A stretch of 64,000 nucleotides of DNA. Origin: Sphingomonas spermidinifaciens. GTDB lineage: Bacteria; Pseudomonadota; Alphaproteobacteria; Sphingomonadales; Sphingomonadaceae. Of the stretch, positions 18,951 through 28,616 are shown piece after piece. The stretch lies in contig NZ_NWMW01000002.1 in assembly GCF_002351485.1 (NCBI RefSeq), positions 620,001-684,000 on the forward strand, in the 5' to 3' direction. How positions within the stretch are numbered: position 1 is the first letter of the stretch; each line of letters opens with the position of its first letter. Under the pieces are notes generated by a model. The model had not been told where the DNA came from, did no database searches, and saw only the letters and a program-made list of their open reading frames with translations. A program made the position numbers and the translations under genes.

Positions 18951-20429
18951 CTAGTCGGACGTCTTCAGCGCCTCACCCGCGCGCGGCGCTTCCGGTGGCC
19001 CCTCGACCGCCTCGGGCACCAGCTCGCCTCCGCCCAGCGAGCGGTACAGCTCGACCAGGTTATTCGCGCGCACCAGCCGCGCCTGCGCCAGCGCGCGGCG
19101 CGCCGAATAAAGCGTGCGCTGCGCGTCGAGCGTGTTGAGGAACGGGTCGATCCCCTCGCGATAGCGCGCTTCCGACAGCCGCAGCGTGTCGGCCGCCGCC
19201 TCGACCAGGCCTTGCTGCGCGGCGAACTGGTCGGCGATCACCGCGCGGCGGGCGAGCGCGTCGGCGACTTCGCGGAACGCGGTCTGGATCGTCTGACGAT
19301 ATTGCGCTGTCGCTGCGTCGCGCCGCGCGCGCACGCTTTCCAGATTGCCGGTCAGCGCGCCGCCCTGAAAGATCGGAACGCCGAGATCGGCACCGCCGTT
19401 CCAGATCAACCGATCGCCGGTGAATAGCGAGCTCAGCGCATTGCTGGCGAAGCCGACGAGTCCCGTCAGGCTGATCGTCGGGAAGAAGGCTGCGCGCGCC
19501 GCGCCGATGCGGGCGTTGGCCGCACGAAGCGTATATTCGGCCTGCACCACGTCGGGTCGTGCGAGCAGGACGCGCGAATCGAGATTGGCGGGGACGTCGG
19601 CGATCAGCGGCTCGGCGGACTCGATCGCGGCCGGCAGCTCGGCATCGGTGACGGGCGCGCCGACCAGGAGCTGAAGCGCGTTGCGGTCCTGCTGGACGAG
19701 CGCGGTCAGGTCGGCGCGGTCGGCCTCTGCCTGCCGGAGCACCGTCTCCGCCTGGCGCAGGTCGGTGCGCGCGGCGATGCCGCCGCTGACGCGCGCACGG
19801 GTGAGGGCGACTGTCCGCTCCGCACTCTTCACCGTCTCCTCGGCGACGGCGAGCAGGCTGCGGTCGGTGGCGAGCGTGTAGTAGGCGCTCGCCGTCTCGC
19901 CGACCAGCGTCAGCCGCGCGGCGCGCACGCCCGCGACAGTGCCGAGATATTCCGCCAGCGCCGCGTTCGATTGCGAGCGGATGCGGCCGAACAGGTCGAT
20001 CTCGAACGCGCTGAGGCCGACCTGCGCATTATACTGCTCGCTGACGCTGCCGCCGTTTGCGCCGAGCCCCTGCGCCGCACCGCGGTTGCGCGCGATAGAG
20101 GCGCCGGCCGAGGCGTCGATCGCCGGCAGGAACTCGGCTCGCGCGACGCGAAGCTGGCCGCGCGCGTCGCGCACATTGGCGAGCGCGACCTGAAGGTTCT
20201 GGTTGTTGGCGATCGCACGGTCGAGGATCGCGATCAGCCGCGGGTCGCGGAAGATCTCGCGATAGCCCACCGGTCGCGCGCCGCTGGCCGGCAGGGGCGG
20301 CTGATCGCCGCCGGGCACGACCGGGAAGGCGCTCGATACTGCGGGCGAGGGGCGCTCATAGGCAGGCTCGAGGCTGCACGCGGCGAGCGCCAGCGGCGGC
20401 AGGGTGAGCAGGGCAGTCCGGCGGATCAT
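18951..20429 (-). CDS. RND efflux outer-membrane lipoprotein, NodT/OprM family
   Basis: A 492-residue TolC-like channel. The lipobox LAAC puts the lipidated cysteine at residue 18. Two outer-membrane efflux repeats follow, with long alpha-helical coiled segments rich in Ala, Arg and Gln. Recognisable family elements are a VALANVRDARGQLRVARAE stretch near residues 80-100 and EARYREGIDPFLNTLDAQRTL near the C-terminus. Its ATG overlaps the stop of the pump gene (ATGA). It is the outer exit duct of the tripartite pump encoded with the two genes upstream. Confidence 0.93.
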   Translation of the reverse strand: MIRRTALLTLPPLALAACSLEPAYERPSPAVSSAFPVVPGGDQPPLPASGARPVGYREIFRDPRLIAILDRAIANNQNLQVALANVRDARGQLRVARAEFLPAIDASAGASIARNRGAAQGLGANGGSVSEQYNAQVGLSAFEIDLFGRIRSQSNAALAEYLGTVAGVRAARLTLVGETASAYYTLATDRSLLAVAEETVKSAERTVALTRARVSGGIAARTDLRQAETVLRQAEADRADLTALVQQDRNALQLLVGAPVTDAELPAAIESAEPLIADVPANLDSRVLLARPDVVQAEYTLRAANARIGAARAAFFPTISLTGLVGFASNALSSLFTGDRLIWNGGADLGVPIFQGGALTGNLESVRARRDAATAQYRQTIQTAFREVADALARRAVIADQFAAQQGLVEAAADTLRLSEARYREGIDPFLNTLDAQRTLYSARRALAQARLVRANNLVELYRSLGGGELVPEAVEGPPEAPRAGEALKTSD

Positions 20430-23400
20430 GTCGTGGCGGGCCTCTCGTCACCCTCGGTCCGTTCGCGACCTTCCTCTTTCTCGGTGCCGTGGACCTTGCC
20501 GCCGAACAGGTTGCGGACGAGGACGTAGAAGAGCGGCACGAAGAAGATGGCGAGCACGGTTGCGGCGATCATGCCGCCGATCACCGCGGTGCCGATCGCG
20601 ACGCGGCTGGCCGCGCCCGCGCCAGTCGAGATGGCGAGCGGCACGACGCCGAAGATGAAGGCGAAGCTGGTCATCAGGATGGGGCGAAGGCGCAGACGCG
20701 CCGCCTCGAGCGAGGCTTCGATCGGACTCATCCCCTCGCGCTCGGCCTGTTCGGCGAATTCGACGATCAGGATCGCGTTCTTGGCCGACAGGCCCATGGT
20801 GGTGAGCAGCCCGACCTGGAAATAGACGTCGTTCTCGAGGCCGCGGAGCCAAACCGCCAGCGCCGCGCCCAGCAGGCCGAGCGGCACCACCAGCAGCACC
20901 GAGAAGGGCACCGACCAGCTTTCGTAGAGCGCGGCGAGGCACAGGAAGACGACGAGGATCGAGAGGCCGTACAGGAGCGGGGCCTGCCCCCCCGACAGCC
21001 GCTCCTGATAGGAAAGATCGGACCAGGCGACGCTGACCCCCTGCATCTGTCCGACCAGCGCCTCCATCCGGTCCATCGCCGCGCCGGAGCTCTCGCCCGC
21101 GGCGGGTTCGCCCTGGATCTGATAGGCGGGCTGGCCCTGGAAGCGGGCAAGAACGGTGGGGGCCACGCCCCAGTCGGCGCGGGCGAAGGCGGTGAAGGGC
21201 GCCATCTGTCCGTCGGCGCCGCGCACGAACCAGTTCGAAAGGTCCTCGGGCCGCGCGCGATAGCTCGCATCGCCCTGCACGAACACGCGCTTCACGCGGC
21301 CGCGATCGACGAAATCGTTGACGTAGACGCCGCCCCACGCCGCCGAGAGCGTCTGGTCAACCTGATTGGCGTTGAGGCCGAGGGCGCCGAGCTTGGCCTG
21401 GTCGATCTCGACCTCGAGCGTCGGCACGTCGGGCAGTTCGTTCTGGCGGACGTTGGTGAGAAGAGGATCGGCGGAAGCCTGCGCCAGCAGTTCGTCGCGC
21501 CGCGCCTTGAACGTCTCGCGGTCGAGGCCGCCGGTGTTGAGGAGCTGGAGCGTGAAGCCGCCCGCCTGGCCAAGGCCGCGGACGGGCGGCGGATTGAGCG
21601 CGAAGAACTGCACGTCGCGAAGCCCGCGCAACGCCTGCGTCGCGGCCCGCGTGATCGCTTGTGCGCTGTTCTCGGGCCCCTCACGCTGATCCCAGGGGGC
21701 AAGCGCGATGAAGCCGCGACCGGCATTCTGCCCCGCGCCGCCAGGGCCGGAGCCACTGATCGTATAGACGATCGCAACATTCTTCTTGGCCGGACCGAGG
21801 AAGTATTTCTCGACCTCGCGCGCGGCGGCGAGCGTGCGCTCCTGCGTGGCGCCGGCGGGGAGGGTGTACTGGATTTGCGCGCGACCCTGATCCTCGCTCG
21901 GCAGGAAGCTGGTCGGCAGGCCGATAAAGACGATGACGAACAGCGCACACAGGCCCGCATAGACGGCGAGCGCCAGCACACGCCTGCCGAACACCCATTT
22001 CACCGTGTCGCGATACTTGGTCGAGGTCTTCTCGAACCCTCGATTGAACTTGTCACCGAACTTCTGGGTCCACTGGCCGATCTTGTTCTTCGCCTTCTTT
22101 TTGTCGGCCGGGCGCTTGAGTAGCGTGGCAGTGAGTGCGGGCGACAGGACGAGCGCGACCACGACCGACAGGATCATCGAGGAAATAACGGTGATCGAGA
22201 ACTGGCGATAAATCTCGCCCACCGACCCGCCGAAGAACGCCATTGGCGCGAACACCGCCGACAGCACGAGCGCGATGGCGATCAGCGCGATCTGGATCTC
22301 GCCCATCGAGATGATCGTCGCCTCGCGCGGGCTCATCTCGGGATTTTCGTGCATGACGCGCTCGACATTCTCGACCACGACGATCGCGTCGTCGACGAGC
22401 AGGCCGATCGAGAGGACGAGGCCGAACAGGGTGAGGGTATTGATCGTGAACCCGGCGATGGCGAGCACCGCAAACGTACCGAGCAGCACCACGGGTACCG
22501 CGATCGCCGGGATCAGCGTCGCGCGCCAGCTCTGCAGGAAAACGAACATGACGATGACGACGAGGATGATCGCCTCGATCAGCGTCTTGACCACTTCCTC
22601 GACCGACAGCTTGATGAAGGCGGTCGAGTCGTTGGGATAGGCGTATTTGTAGCCCGGCGGGAACGAGCCCGCCTGGCGCTCGACCTCGGCCTTGACCAGC
22701 TCGGCGGTTTCGAGCGCGTCGGCGCCGGGCGCCAGCTGGATCGCGATGCCCGCGCCCGGATGGCCGTTGAGGCGGCTGATCGTCGTATAGTTCTCCGCGC
22801 CCAGCTCGACCCGCGCGACATCGGAAAGCAGCACGCGGCTGCCGTTGGTCTGCGTCTTGACGATGATGTTGCGGAACTCTTCCGGCGTCTGGAGCCGGGA
22901 CTTCGCCGTGACGGTCGCGTTGAGCATCTGTCCGGGCGGGGCGGGCTGCTGGCCGATCTGACCGGCGGCGACCTGCGTGTTCTGTGCCTCGATCGCCGCG
23001 GTGACGTCGCTCGGCATCAACTGATAGGAGGAGAGCGCATAGGGATTGAGCCAGATGCGCATCGCGTACTGCGTGCCGAACACGTTGACGTCGCCGACAC
23101 CGGGCACGCGGCCCAGCCGGTCCTGAAGGTTCGAGACGAGGAAGTCGGCGACGTCGATCGCGGTCGTCCGGTCGCTCTCGTCATAGACCGACACGACCAT
23201 CAGGAAGTCGGCGTTCGACTTGGTGACGGTCAGGCCCTGCTGCTGCACCTGCGTGGGCAGGCGGGGAAGGGCCTGCTGCACCTTGTTCTGGACCTGCACC
23301 TGCGCGATGTCCGGGTCGGTCCCCTTCTCGAACGTCACCTGGACGGATACCGAACCTGCCGAACTGGACGACGACGAGAAATAGATCAGGCCGTCGATGC

Positions 23401-23614
23401 CGGTCAGCTGCTGCTCGATCACCTGTGTGACCGAGCTTTCGAGAATCTCGGCCGACGCGCCGGGATAATTGGCGCGAACGTTGATCTGCGGCGGGGCGAT
23501 GTCGGGATATTGCTCGATCGGCAGCGTCAGGATCGCGCCGACGCCCGCCAGCATGATGACGATCGCGATGACCCAGGCGAAGATCGGCCGGTCGATGAAG
23601 ATGCGAGAGATCAC
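20426..23614 (-). CDS. RND multidrug efflux pump, HAE1/AcrB family
   Basis: A 1062-residue inner-membrane transporter with twelve helices and two large periplasmic loops. The hallmark start ISRIFIDRPIFAWVIAI is present, as are the proton-relay Asp pair in GLLVDDAIVVVENVERV of helix 4 and a helix-10 lysine in the GLSAKNAILIVEFA segment. It exchanges protons for drugs and other amphiphiles. The start is GTG at 23614, six bases after the adaptor gene stop. Substrate range is unknown; no dedicated TetR-type regulator is encoded next to it. Confidence 0.96.
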   Translation of the reverse strand: MISRIFIDRPIFAWVIAIVIMLAGVGAILTLPIEQYPDIAPPQINVRANYPGASAEILESSVTQVIEQQLTGIDGLIYFSSSSSSAGSVSVQVTFEKGTDPDIAQVQVQNKVQQALPRLPTQVQQQGLTVTKSNADFLMVVSVYDESDRTTAIDVADFLVSNLQDRLGRVPGVGDVNVFGTQYAMRIWLNPYALSSYQLMPSDVTAAIEAQNTQVAAGQIGQQPAPPGQMLNATVTAKSRLQTPEEFRNIIVKTQTNGSRVLLSDVARVELGAENYTTISRLNGHPGAGIAIQLAPGADALETAELVKAEVERQAGSFPPGYKYAYPNDSTAFIKLSVEEVVKTLIEAIILVVIVMFVFLQSWRATLIPAIAVPVVLLGTFAVLAIAGFTINTLTLFGLVLSIGLLVDDAIVVVENVERVMHENPEMSPREATIISMGEIQIALIAIALVLSAVFAPMAFFGGSVGEIYRQFSITVISSMILSVVVALVLSPALTATLLKRPADKKKAKNKIGQWTQKFGDKFNRGFEKTSTKYRDTVKWVFGRRVLALAVYAGLCALFVIVFIGLPTSFLPSEDQGRAQIQYTLPAGATQERTLAAAREVEKYFLGPAKKNVAIVYTISGSGPGGAGQNAGRGFIALAPWDQREGPENSAQAITRAATQALRGLRDVQFFALNPPPVRGLGQAGGFTLQLLNTGGLDRETFKARRDELLAQASADPLLTNVRQNELPDVPTLEVEIDQAKLGALGLNANQVDQTLSAAWGGVYVNDFVDRGRVKRVFVQGDASYRARPEDLSNWFVRGADGQMAPFTAFARADWGVAPTVLARFQGQPAYQIQGEPAAGESSGAAMDRMEALVGQMQGVSVAWSDLSYQERLSGGQAPLLYGLSILVVFLCLAALYESWSVPFSVLLVVPLGLLGAALAVWLRGLENDVYFQVGLLTTMGLSAKNAILIVEFAEQAEREGMSPIEASLEAARLRLRPILMTSFAFIFGVVPLAISTGAGAASRVAIGTAVIGGMIAATVLAIFFVPLFYVLVRNLFGGKVHGTEKEEGRERTEGDERPATT

Positions 23615-23620
23615 GGGTGT

Positions 23621-24802
23621 TTAACGCCCGCTCTTGGCGGCGTCGCCGCTTGGCCGGGGTTGCTGGCGGGGCGGGGAGCCGGCGGGAACGGGGCGGACCG
23701 TCGCGCCGGGCCGCACGTTCGCCAGCCCCTCGGTGATGACACGCTCGCCGGCACGCAGGCCTGCGGTGACGAGCCACTTGTCGCCGATCGTCCGCGTTGC
23801 GCGTACCTTGCGCTGCACCGCCTTGTTATCGGGGCCGATGACGAAGACCGTGGCGTTGCCGCGCGCATCACGGGCGACGCCCGCCTGGGGCACGAGGATC
23901 GCTTCCTCCGCCGTCGCCTGGCTGAAGCGCGCGCGGACATACATGCCGGGCAAGAGGATGCCCTCTGGATTGGGGAAGCGCGCGCGCAGCGTCACCGCAC
24001 CGGTTGCCGGATCGACCATCGCCTCTGCGAACTGCAGCGTCCCGACCTGGCCATAGTCGCTGCCGTCCTCGAGCCGCAGCCGCACCTCCGCCGAGGACGG
24101 GATCACCCCGTCGGTCGCGAGCGCACGGCGCAGTTGCAAAAGCTCGGTCGAGCTCTGCTGGATATCGACGAAAATCGGATCGAGGCGCTGGATCATCGCC
24201 AGCGGCTCGGCCTGGTTCTGGGTGACGAGCGCGCCCGTCGTGAACAGGCTGCGGCCGATACGGCCGGTGATCGGCGCGGGCACGTCGGTGAACTTGAGGT
24301 TAATGCGCGCGGTTTCGAGCTGGGCGCGACCCTGCTGCACCTGTGCCGCGGCCTGGCGGGCGGCGGCGACGGCGTCGGTATAGTCCTGCTTGGCGACCGC
24401 CTCGATCTCGGCGAGCGGGCGGAAGCGTTCGGCGCGCGCGGCAGTCGCCACGCGATTGGCCTCGGCATTGGCGACGGTTGCCGCCGCCTCGTTCACCGCG
24501 GCGCGATAGAGGCGCGGGTCGATGCGATAAAGCGTCTGGCCGCGGCGGACGATGCTGCCCTCGGTGAAAAGGCGCGCCTGGATGACGCCCGAGACCTGCG
24601 GGCGGACCTCGCTCGTCTCGAAGGCGGCGGTGCGGCCCGCGAGCTCGTTGACCAGCGGCACCGCCTCGCTCTTCATCACGACGAAGCCGACTTCGGGCGG
24701 GCCGCTCGGCCCCTTGCCCTTCGCCTTTTCCTGCGCCCCGCCGCCCGAACAGGCGGCGAGTATCAGCGCGAGCGGGACAAGGGGAGCGAGATTAGGTCGC
24801 AA
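23621..24802 (-). CDS. RND efflux periplasmic adaptor (membrane fusion protein), AcrA-like
   Basis: About 393 residues from a TTG at 24802, selected because GGAAGG lies six bases upstream and the peptide becomes a lipoprotein signal with lipobox LAAC (Cys18). Lipoyl/hairpin/beta-barrel order is typical: VRPQVSGVIQARLFTEGSIVRRGQTLYRID, a coiled-coil of Ala/Glu/Arg-rich helices, then a beta-barrel region near TDVPAPITGRIG. It bridges the pump and outer-membrane channel and is first in the operon. An upstream 51-codon in-frame extension lacks a signal and is unlikely. Confidence 0.93.
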   Translation of the reverse strand: MRPNLAPLVPLALILAACSGGGAQEKAKGKGPSGPPEVGFVVMKSEAVPLVNELAGRTAAFETSEVRPQVSGVIQARLFTEGSIVRRGQTLYRIDPRLYRAAVNEAAATVANAEANRVATAARAERFRPLAEIEAVAKQDYTDAVAAARQAAAQVQQGRAQLETARINLKFTDVPAPITGRIGRSLFTTGALVTQNQAEPLAMIQRLDPIFVDIQQSSTELLQLRRALATDGVIPSSAEVRLRLEDGSDYGQVGTLQFAEAMVDPATGAVTLRARFPNPEGILLPGMYVRARFSQATAEEAILVPQAGVARDARGNATVFVIGPDNKAVQRKVRATRTIGDKWLVTAGLRAGERVITEGLANVRPGATVRPVPAGSPPRQQPRPSGDAAKSGR

Positions 24803-24961
24803 GGCGGGCCTTCCGGAAATTGCAGGCGTGACGATGCGCCGCAGCAGGCTGCGGCACGGCGCGGGTCGGAACGGGCCATCAACGAGCCCGGTTCCAACCG
24901 CCTTTGGACCATGTCGCCGCTTTCGCCGCACTGCGCAACGCCGCGATTGTCGCAAAGTTTG

Positions 24962-25501
24962 TCAGGCGCGGCGCGCGCGCCATTCACCAGCGCGCTGGCC
25001 CCAGGCATGGACGGTGAAATGGGCGAGCGGCGCGGGCAGCCGCACCGGCCCGCGATCCCGCGATCCCAGCCGCTCAGCGAGCGCGATCGAGCGGGTGTTG
25101 GCCGGGTCGATGGTGTGGATCACGTCGGCCCAGCCGAGCACGTCGACGGCATAGTCCATGCAGGCGACCGCCGCCTCATGCGCATAGCCGCGCCCGGCAA
25201 AGGCGGGGTGGACGCCCCAGCCAACCTCGGTCCCGGGCCACCCCTCAGGCTGCCAGGGGCCGATGCGGCCGACCCAGGCGCCGGTCGCGCGCTCGATGAC
25301 CGAAAACATCGAGAAGCCGCGCACGTCCCACGCCCCGCGGCGAAGCGCGAAGTCGCGCCACGCCGCCTCGCGTACCATCGCGCCGCCCAGGAAGCGCATG
25401 GTGTCCGGATCGGCGCACATCGCCGCCCAGCCGTCGAAATCCTGCGGCTCGGGCAGGCGAAGAAGCAGGCGGGGCGTGAAGAGGACCGGCCCCGTCGTCA
25501 C
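24962..25501 (-). CDS. GNAT family N-acetyltransferase (RimJ/RimL type)
   Basis: A 179-residue acetyltransferase. It starts with the family segment [19 protein letters not shown]. The acetyl-CoA binding region is [20 protein letters not shown] (about 91-110). The start is GTG at 25501, overlapping the ribH stop (GTGA), so it is translated together with the riboflavin genes. RimJ/RimL-like enzymes acetylate N-termini or small amines; nothing in the sequence fixes the substrate. It is the last gene of the operon, 159 bases before the start of the efflux adaptor gene. Confidence 0.85.
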   Translation of the reverse strand: MTTGPVLFTPRLLLRLPEPQDFDGWAAMCADPDTMRFLGGAMVREAAWRDFALRRGAWDVRGFSMFSVIERATGAWVGRIGPWQPEGWPGTEVGWGVHPAFAGRGYAHEAAVACMDYAVDVLGWADVIHTIDPANTRSIALAERLGSRDRGPVRLPAPLAHFTVHAWGQRAGEWRARRA

Positions 25502-25917
25502 GCGAAGCGTTCGCGCAAGCCCATCAGCGCGAGGGCCGCCTTCGCCGCCTCGCCGCCCTTGTCCTTTTGCTTGGGATCGGCGCGGACGATCGCCTGTTCC
25601 TCATTCTCGGTCGTGAGGATGCCGTTGCCGATCGCCATGCCGTCCATCGTCATCGCGAGGATGCCGCGTGCGCTCTCGCCCGCCACGATCTCGAAATGAT
25701 AGGTCTCGCCGCGGATGACGACGCCGATGGCGACATAGCCATCATACATGCCCGACTGGTCGGCCAGCGCGATCGCGGCGGGAATCTCGAGTGCGCCGGG
25801 CACCGTCACCGTCTCCGACGTGTGACCCGCGGCCTTGATCGCGGCGCGTGCGCCCTCGATCAGCATGTCGTTGAGGTGGTCGTAGAAGCGCGCCTCGACG
25901 ATCAGCAGCTTTCCCAT
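25498..25917 (-). CDS. ribH: 6,7-dimethyl-8-ribityllumazine synthase (RibH)
   Basis: A 139-residue lumazine synthase, the penultimate enzyme of riboflavin synthesis. It condenses the pyrimidine with dihydroxybutanone phosphate, the product of the neighbouring RibB domain. Family features are visible: [13 protein letters not shown], the [11 protein letters not shown] phosphate and substrate loop, [13 protein letters not shown] with the catalytic His, and [11 protein letters not shown]. Its length is at the short end for the family. The start ATG at 25917 directly abuts the ribBA-like stop. Its stop is overlapped by the GNAT gene start. Confidence 0.96.
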   Translation of the reverse strand: MGKLLIVEARFYDHLNDMLIEGARAAIKAAGHTSETVTVPGALEIPAAIALADQSGMYDGYVAIGVVIRGETYHFEIVAGESARGILAMTMDGMAIGNGILTTENEEQAIVRADPKQKDKGGEAAKAALALMGLRERFA

Positions 25918-27059
25918 CAGGCGTCCTCTTGCGGATTGATCGGCCGCTCGCCGACGATCGACAGGCCATAGCCGTCGAGGCCCACGAGCGTGTGGTGGGT
26001 GTTGGTCAGGAGCACCATCTCCTCGACGCCGAGCCCGGTCAGGATCATCGCGCCGACGCCATAGTCGCGCAGTTCGTCCATGTCGGCGGGCGCGAGCTTG
26101 CCCTCGCGCGCCATCAGCGCGGTGGTGAAGGCGTCGCTGCGCGGCTTGTTGATGACGACGATGACGCCCGCGCCTTCCTCGCCGATGATCTCCATCGACC
26201 GGCGCAGGAGCGAGCCGCGCGTTCCCGCCTCGCCGAACAGGTCGGGCAGGGGGGACAGCGCGTGCATCCGCACCAGCGTCGGCTGGGCGGGGTCGATGCG
26301 TCCCTTCACCAGTGCGATCTGCTCGGTCCCCTGCGCCTTGTTCCAATAGGTGATCGCCCGCCATTCGCCGCCCCAGGCGCTGTCGAAGCGCGTTTCGGCG
26401 CGCTTTTCGACGAGGTGGTCGTAGCGGCGGCGATAGGCGATCAGGTCGCGGATCGTGCCGATCTTGAGATTGTGGAACTGCGCGAAGGCGACGAGATCGT
26501 CGAGGCGGGCCATCGTCCCGTCCTCCTTCATGATCTCGCAGATGACGCCCGAGGGGTTGAGCCCGGCGAGGCGCGACACGTCGACCGCCGCCTCGGTATG
26601 GCCGGCGCGGACGAGCACGCCGCCCTCGCGCGCGACCAGCGGAAAGACGTGACCGGGCGTCGTGATCGCCTCCGGTCCCTGGCTGGCGTCGATCGCGACC
26701 GAGATGGTGCGGGCGCGGTCGGCGGCGGAGATGCCGGTGGTCACGCCCTTCACCGCCTCGATCGAGACGGTGAAGGCGGTCTGGTGCCGGGTGCCGTTGG
26801 CCGCGCTCATGAGCGGCAGGCCAAGCTGATCGACGCGGGCCTTGGTCATGGCGAGGCAGATCAGGCCCCGGCCATAGGTCGCCATGAAGTTGATCGCCGC
26901 CGGCGTCGCCATCTGCGCCGGGATGACGAGGTCGCCCTCGTTCTCCCGATCCTCGTCGTCGACGAGGATGAACATCCGGCCGTTGCGCGCCTCGTCGATG
27001 ATCTCTTCGGGCGTGGACAGGAAGGCGTGGCGGAGGCGGGAGAGCTCAGGTTGCGGCAC
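25917..27059 (-). CDS. ribB: 3,4-dihydroxy-2-butanone 4-phosphate synthase fused to a degenerate GTP cyclohydrolase II-like domain (RibBX-type)
   Basis: About 380 residues from a GTG at 27059, inside the end of ribE. The N-terminal RibB half is intact: [11 protein letters not shown] metal loop, [17 protein letters not shown] and [10 protein letters not shown]. The C-terminal half aligns with RibA but contains no cysteine at all. The zinc-binding Cys-rich segment of RibA is replaced by a stretch reading [20 protein letters not shown] cyclohydrolase II activity is therefore not expected, and a separate ribA or folE-type gene must exist elsewhere. Such RibBX proteins are known in alphaproteobacteria; the role of the second half is unsettled. 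Confidence 0.88.
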   Translation of the reverse strand: MPQPELSRLRHAFLSTPEEIIDEARNGRMFILVDDEDRENEGDLVIPAQMATPAAINFMATYGRGLICLAMTKARVDQLGLPLMSAANGTRHQTAFTVSIEAVKGVTTGISAADRARTISVAIDASQGPEAITTPGHVFPLVAREGGVLVRAGHTEAAVDVSRLAGLNPSGVICEIMKEDGTMARLDDLVAFAQFHNLKIGTIRDLIAYRRRYDHLVEKRAETRFDSAWGGEWRAITYWNKAQGTEQIALVKGRIDPAQPTLVRMHALSPLPDLFGEAGTRGSLLRRSMEIIGEEGAGVIVVINKPRSDAFTTALMAREGKLAPADMDELRDYGVGAMILTGLGVEEMVLLTNTHHTLVGLDGYGLSIVGERPINPQEDA

Positions 27060-27654
27060 GCGCCTGTTCCATGCGCTGGAGGTAGCGGGCGAGCACGTCG
27101 ATTTCGAGATTGACGGCGGTGCCCGGCTGGAGGTCGGCAAAGGTCGTGACCTCGGCCGTGTGCGGGATGATGTTGAGGCCGAAGCGGACGGCGTGCGGCC
27201 GGTCCTCGACCGAATTGACCGTCAGCGACACGCCATCGACGGTGATCGACCCCTTGGCGGCCACATAGGGGGCAAGATCGCGCGGCGCCTCGATCGTCAC
27301 GCGAAGGCTGCCGCCCTCGGGCACGACCGCCGCCACGGTGCCGACCGCATCGACATGGCCCGTGACGATATGGCCGCCGAGCTCATCGCCGAGCCGCAGC
27401 GCGCGTTCGAGGTTCAGGCGCCGCCCCTCGGTCCACATGCCGTCGGCAGTGCGCGACACGCTCTCGGCCGACACGTCGAAGGCCAGGCGGCCGGGTGCCT
27501 TGTCGACGACGGTCAGGCAGACGCCCGAACATGCGACCGACGCGCCGAGGTCGATGGCGGCAGTGTCATAGTCGGTGGCGACCACGACGCGCAGGTCGCC
27601 CTGCTTCTCGACGGCCTCGATACGGCCGACATCGGTGACGATTCCGGTAAACAT
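27046..27654 (-). CDS. ribE: Riboflavin synthase alpha subunit (RibE)
   Basis: A 202-residue protein with two similar lumazine-binding barrels (MFTGIVTDVGRIE at the start and a second barrel beginning near GHIVTGHVDAVG). The SVACSGVCLTVV segment carries the conserved residues of the first barrel. It dismutates two lumazines to riboflavin. The start overlaps the ribD stop (ATGA) and its end overlaps the next gene by 14 bases, so the operon is translated in a coupled way. Confidence 0.96.
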   Translation of the reverse strand: MFTGIVTDVGRIEAVEKQGDLRVVVATDYDTAAIDLGASVACSGVCLTVVDKAPGRLAFDVSAESVSRTADGMWTEGRRLNLERALRLGDELGGHIVTGHVDAVGTVAAVVPEGGSLRVTIEAPRDLAPYVAAKGSITVDGVSLTVNSVEDRPHAVRFGLNIIPHTAEVTTFADLQPGTAVNLEIDVLARYLQRMEQARAAT

Positions 27655-28616
27655 CAGGCGCGCCCGTACACCTCCAGCGTATCGACGCCAAGCGTCCGCC
27701 GGTCCTCGAGCACCCAGCGGCCATGCGCCTGCCCCAGATCGGTCAAACCGATGTCGCCAAGCGTCCGCGCCGCCCCGATCAGGATCGGCGCGCGATAGAC
27801 GATCAGCCGATCGACGAGACCGGCCGACAGGAAGGCGGCAGCGGCCGCCGCGCCGCCTTCGACCAGCAGATGGTCGCCCGGCAGGTCGGCGATCGCGCCA
27901 AGCTCGCGGATCGCCAGCCAGCCGGCGGGGGCATCCCCGCGTCGGCTCAGCAGCACCCGCATGGGGCCGCGATCCTCAAGGCCCGGCAGCCGCACGTCGA
28001 GACGCGGCGCGTCGGCGGCGAGCGTGCCCGCGCCCACCAGGATCAGCTCATGTCGGCTCCGCTCCAGATGCGCGTGTGCGCGCGCCTCAGGCCCGGTGAT
28101 CCACTGGCTGCGCCCGTCGCCCATCGCGACGCCGCCGTCGAGCGACAGCGCAAGCTTGAGCGTGACGTGCGGACGGCCGAGTCGCTGGCGGGCGAGGAAG
28201 CCGGCCATGCTTCTGCGCGCGTCGATTTCGCGCTGGCCGCAAGCTGTCTCGATCCCCGCGGCAGTCAGGCGAGCGAGGCCGACCCCGTCGGTGCGCGGAT
28301 CGGGATCGCGCAAGGCCGCGACCACCCGCGCCACGCCCGCCGCGGCGAGCAGGTCGGCACAGGCCGGGCCGCGGCGCGACTCATGCGCGCAGGGTTCGAG
28401 CGTGACATAGGCGGTCGCGCCGCGCGCCGCCTCGCCCGCCTCGGCCAGCGCCATCGCCTCCGCATGGGGGCGGCCGCCCGGCTGCGTCCAGCCGCGGCCG
28501 ACGACACGGCCGCCTGTCACGATGACGCAACCGACCGACGGATTGGGCGCGGTCCGCCCACGGCCGCGCGCGGCGATGGCGAGCGCCGCTCCCATCCAGC
28601 GCTCGTCGTCAGTCAA
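27654..28616 (-). CDS. ribD: Bifunctional pyrimidine deaminase/reductase RibD
   Basis: About 320 residues. The deaminase domain has the zinc motif PHAEAMAL plus LEPCAHESRRGPACADLL, and the C-terminal reductase domain includes PHVTLKLALSLDGG and a VEGGA element. It catalyses two steps after GTP ring opening. The start is a TTG at 28616 overlapping the stop of the upstream gene (TTGA), which preserves the usual DDERWM N-terminus; an ATG at 28595 would delete it. First recognised enzyme of the rib operon. No FMN riboswitch is visible in the leader upstream of the operon. Confidence 0.93.
   Translation of the reverse strand: MTDDERWMGAALAIAARGRGRTAPNPSVGCVIVTGGRVVGRGWTQPGGRPHAEAMALAEAGEAARGATAYVTLEPCAHESRRGPACADLLAAAGVARVVAALRDPDPRTDGVGLARLTAAGIETACGQREIDARRSMAGFLARQRLGRPHVTLKLALSLDGGVAMGDGRSQWITGPEARAHAHLERSRHELILVGAGTLAADAPRLDVRLPGLEDRGPMRVLLSRRGDAPAGWLAIRELGAIADLPGDHLLVEGGAAAAAAFLSAGLVDRLIVYRAPILIGAARTLGDIGLTDLGQAHGRWVLEDRRTLGVDTLEVYGRA

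Noticed and set aside
22349..25699. Long 1116-codon open frame on the plus strand across the RND pump and adaptor
   Set aside because: It is the antisense of three well-supported efflux genes; low-complexity Arg/Asp/His composition and GC codon bias explain the length. No family features.
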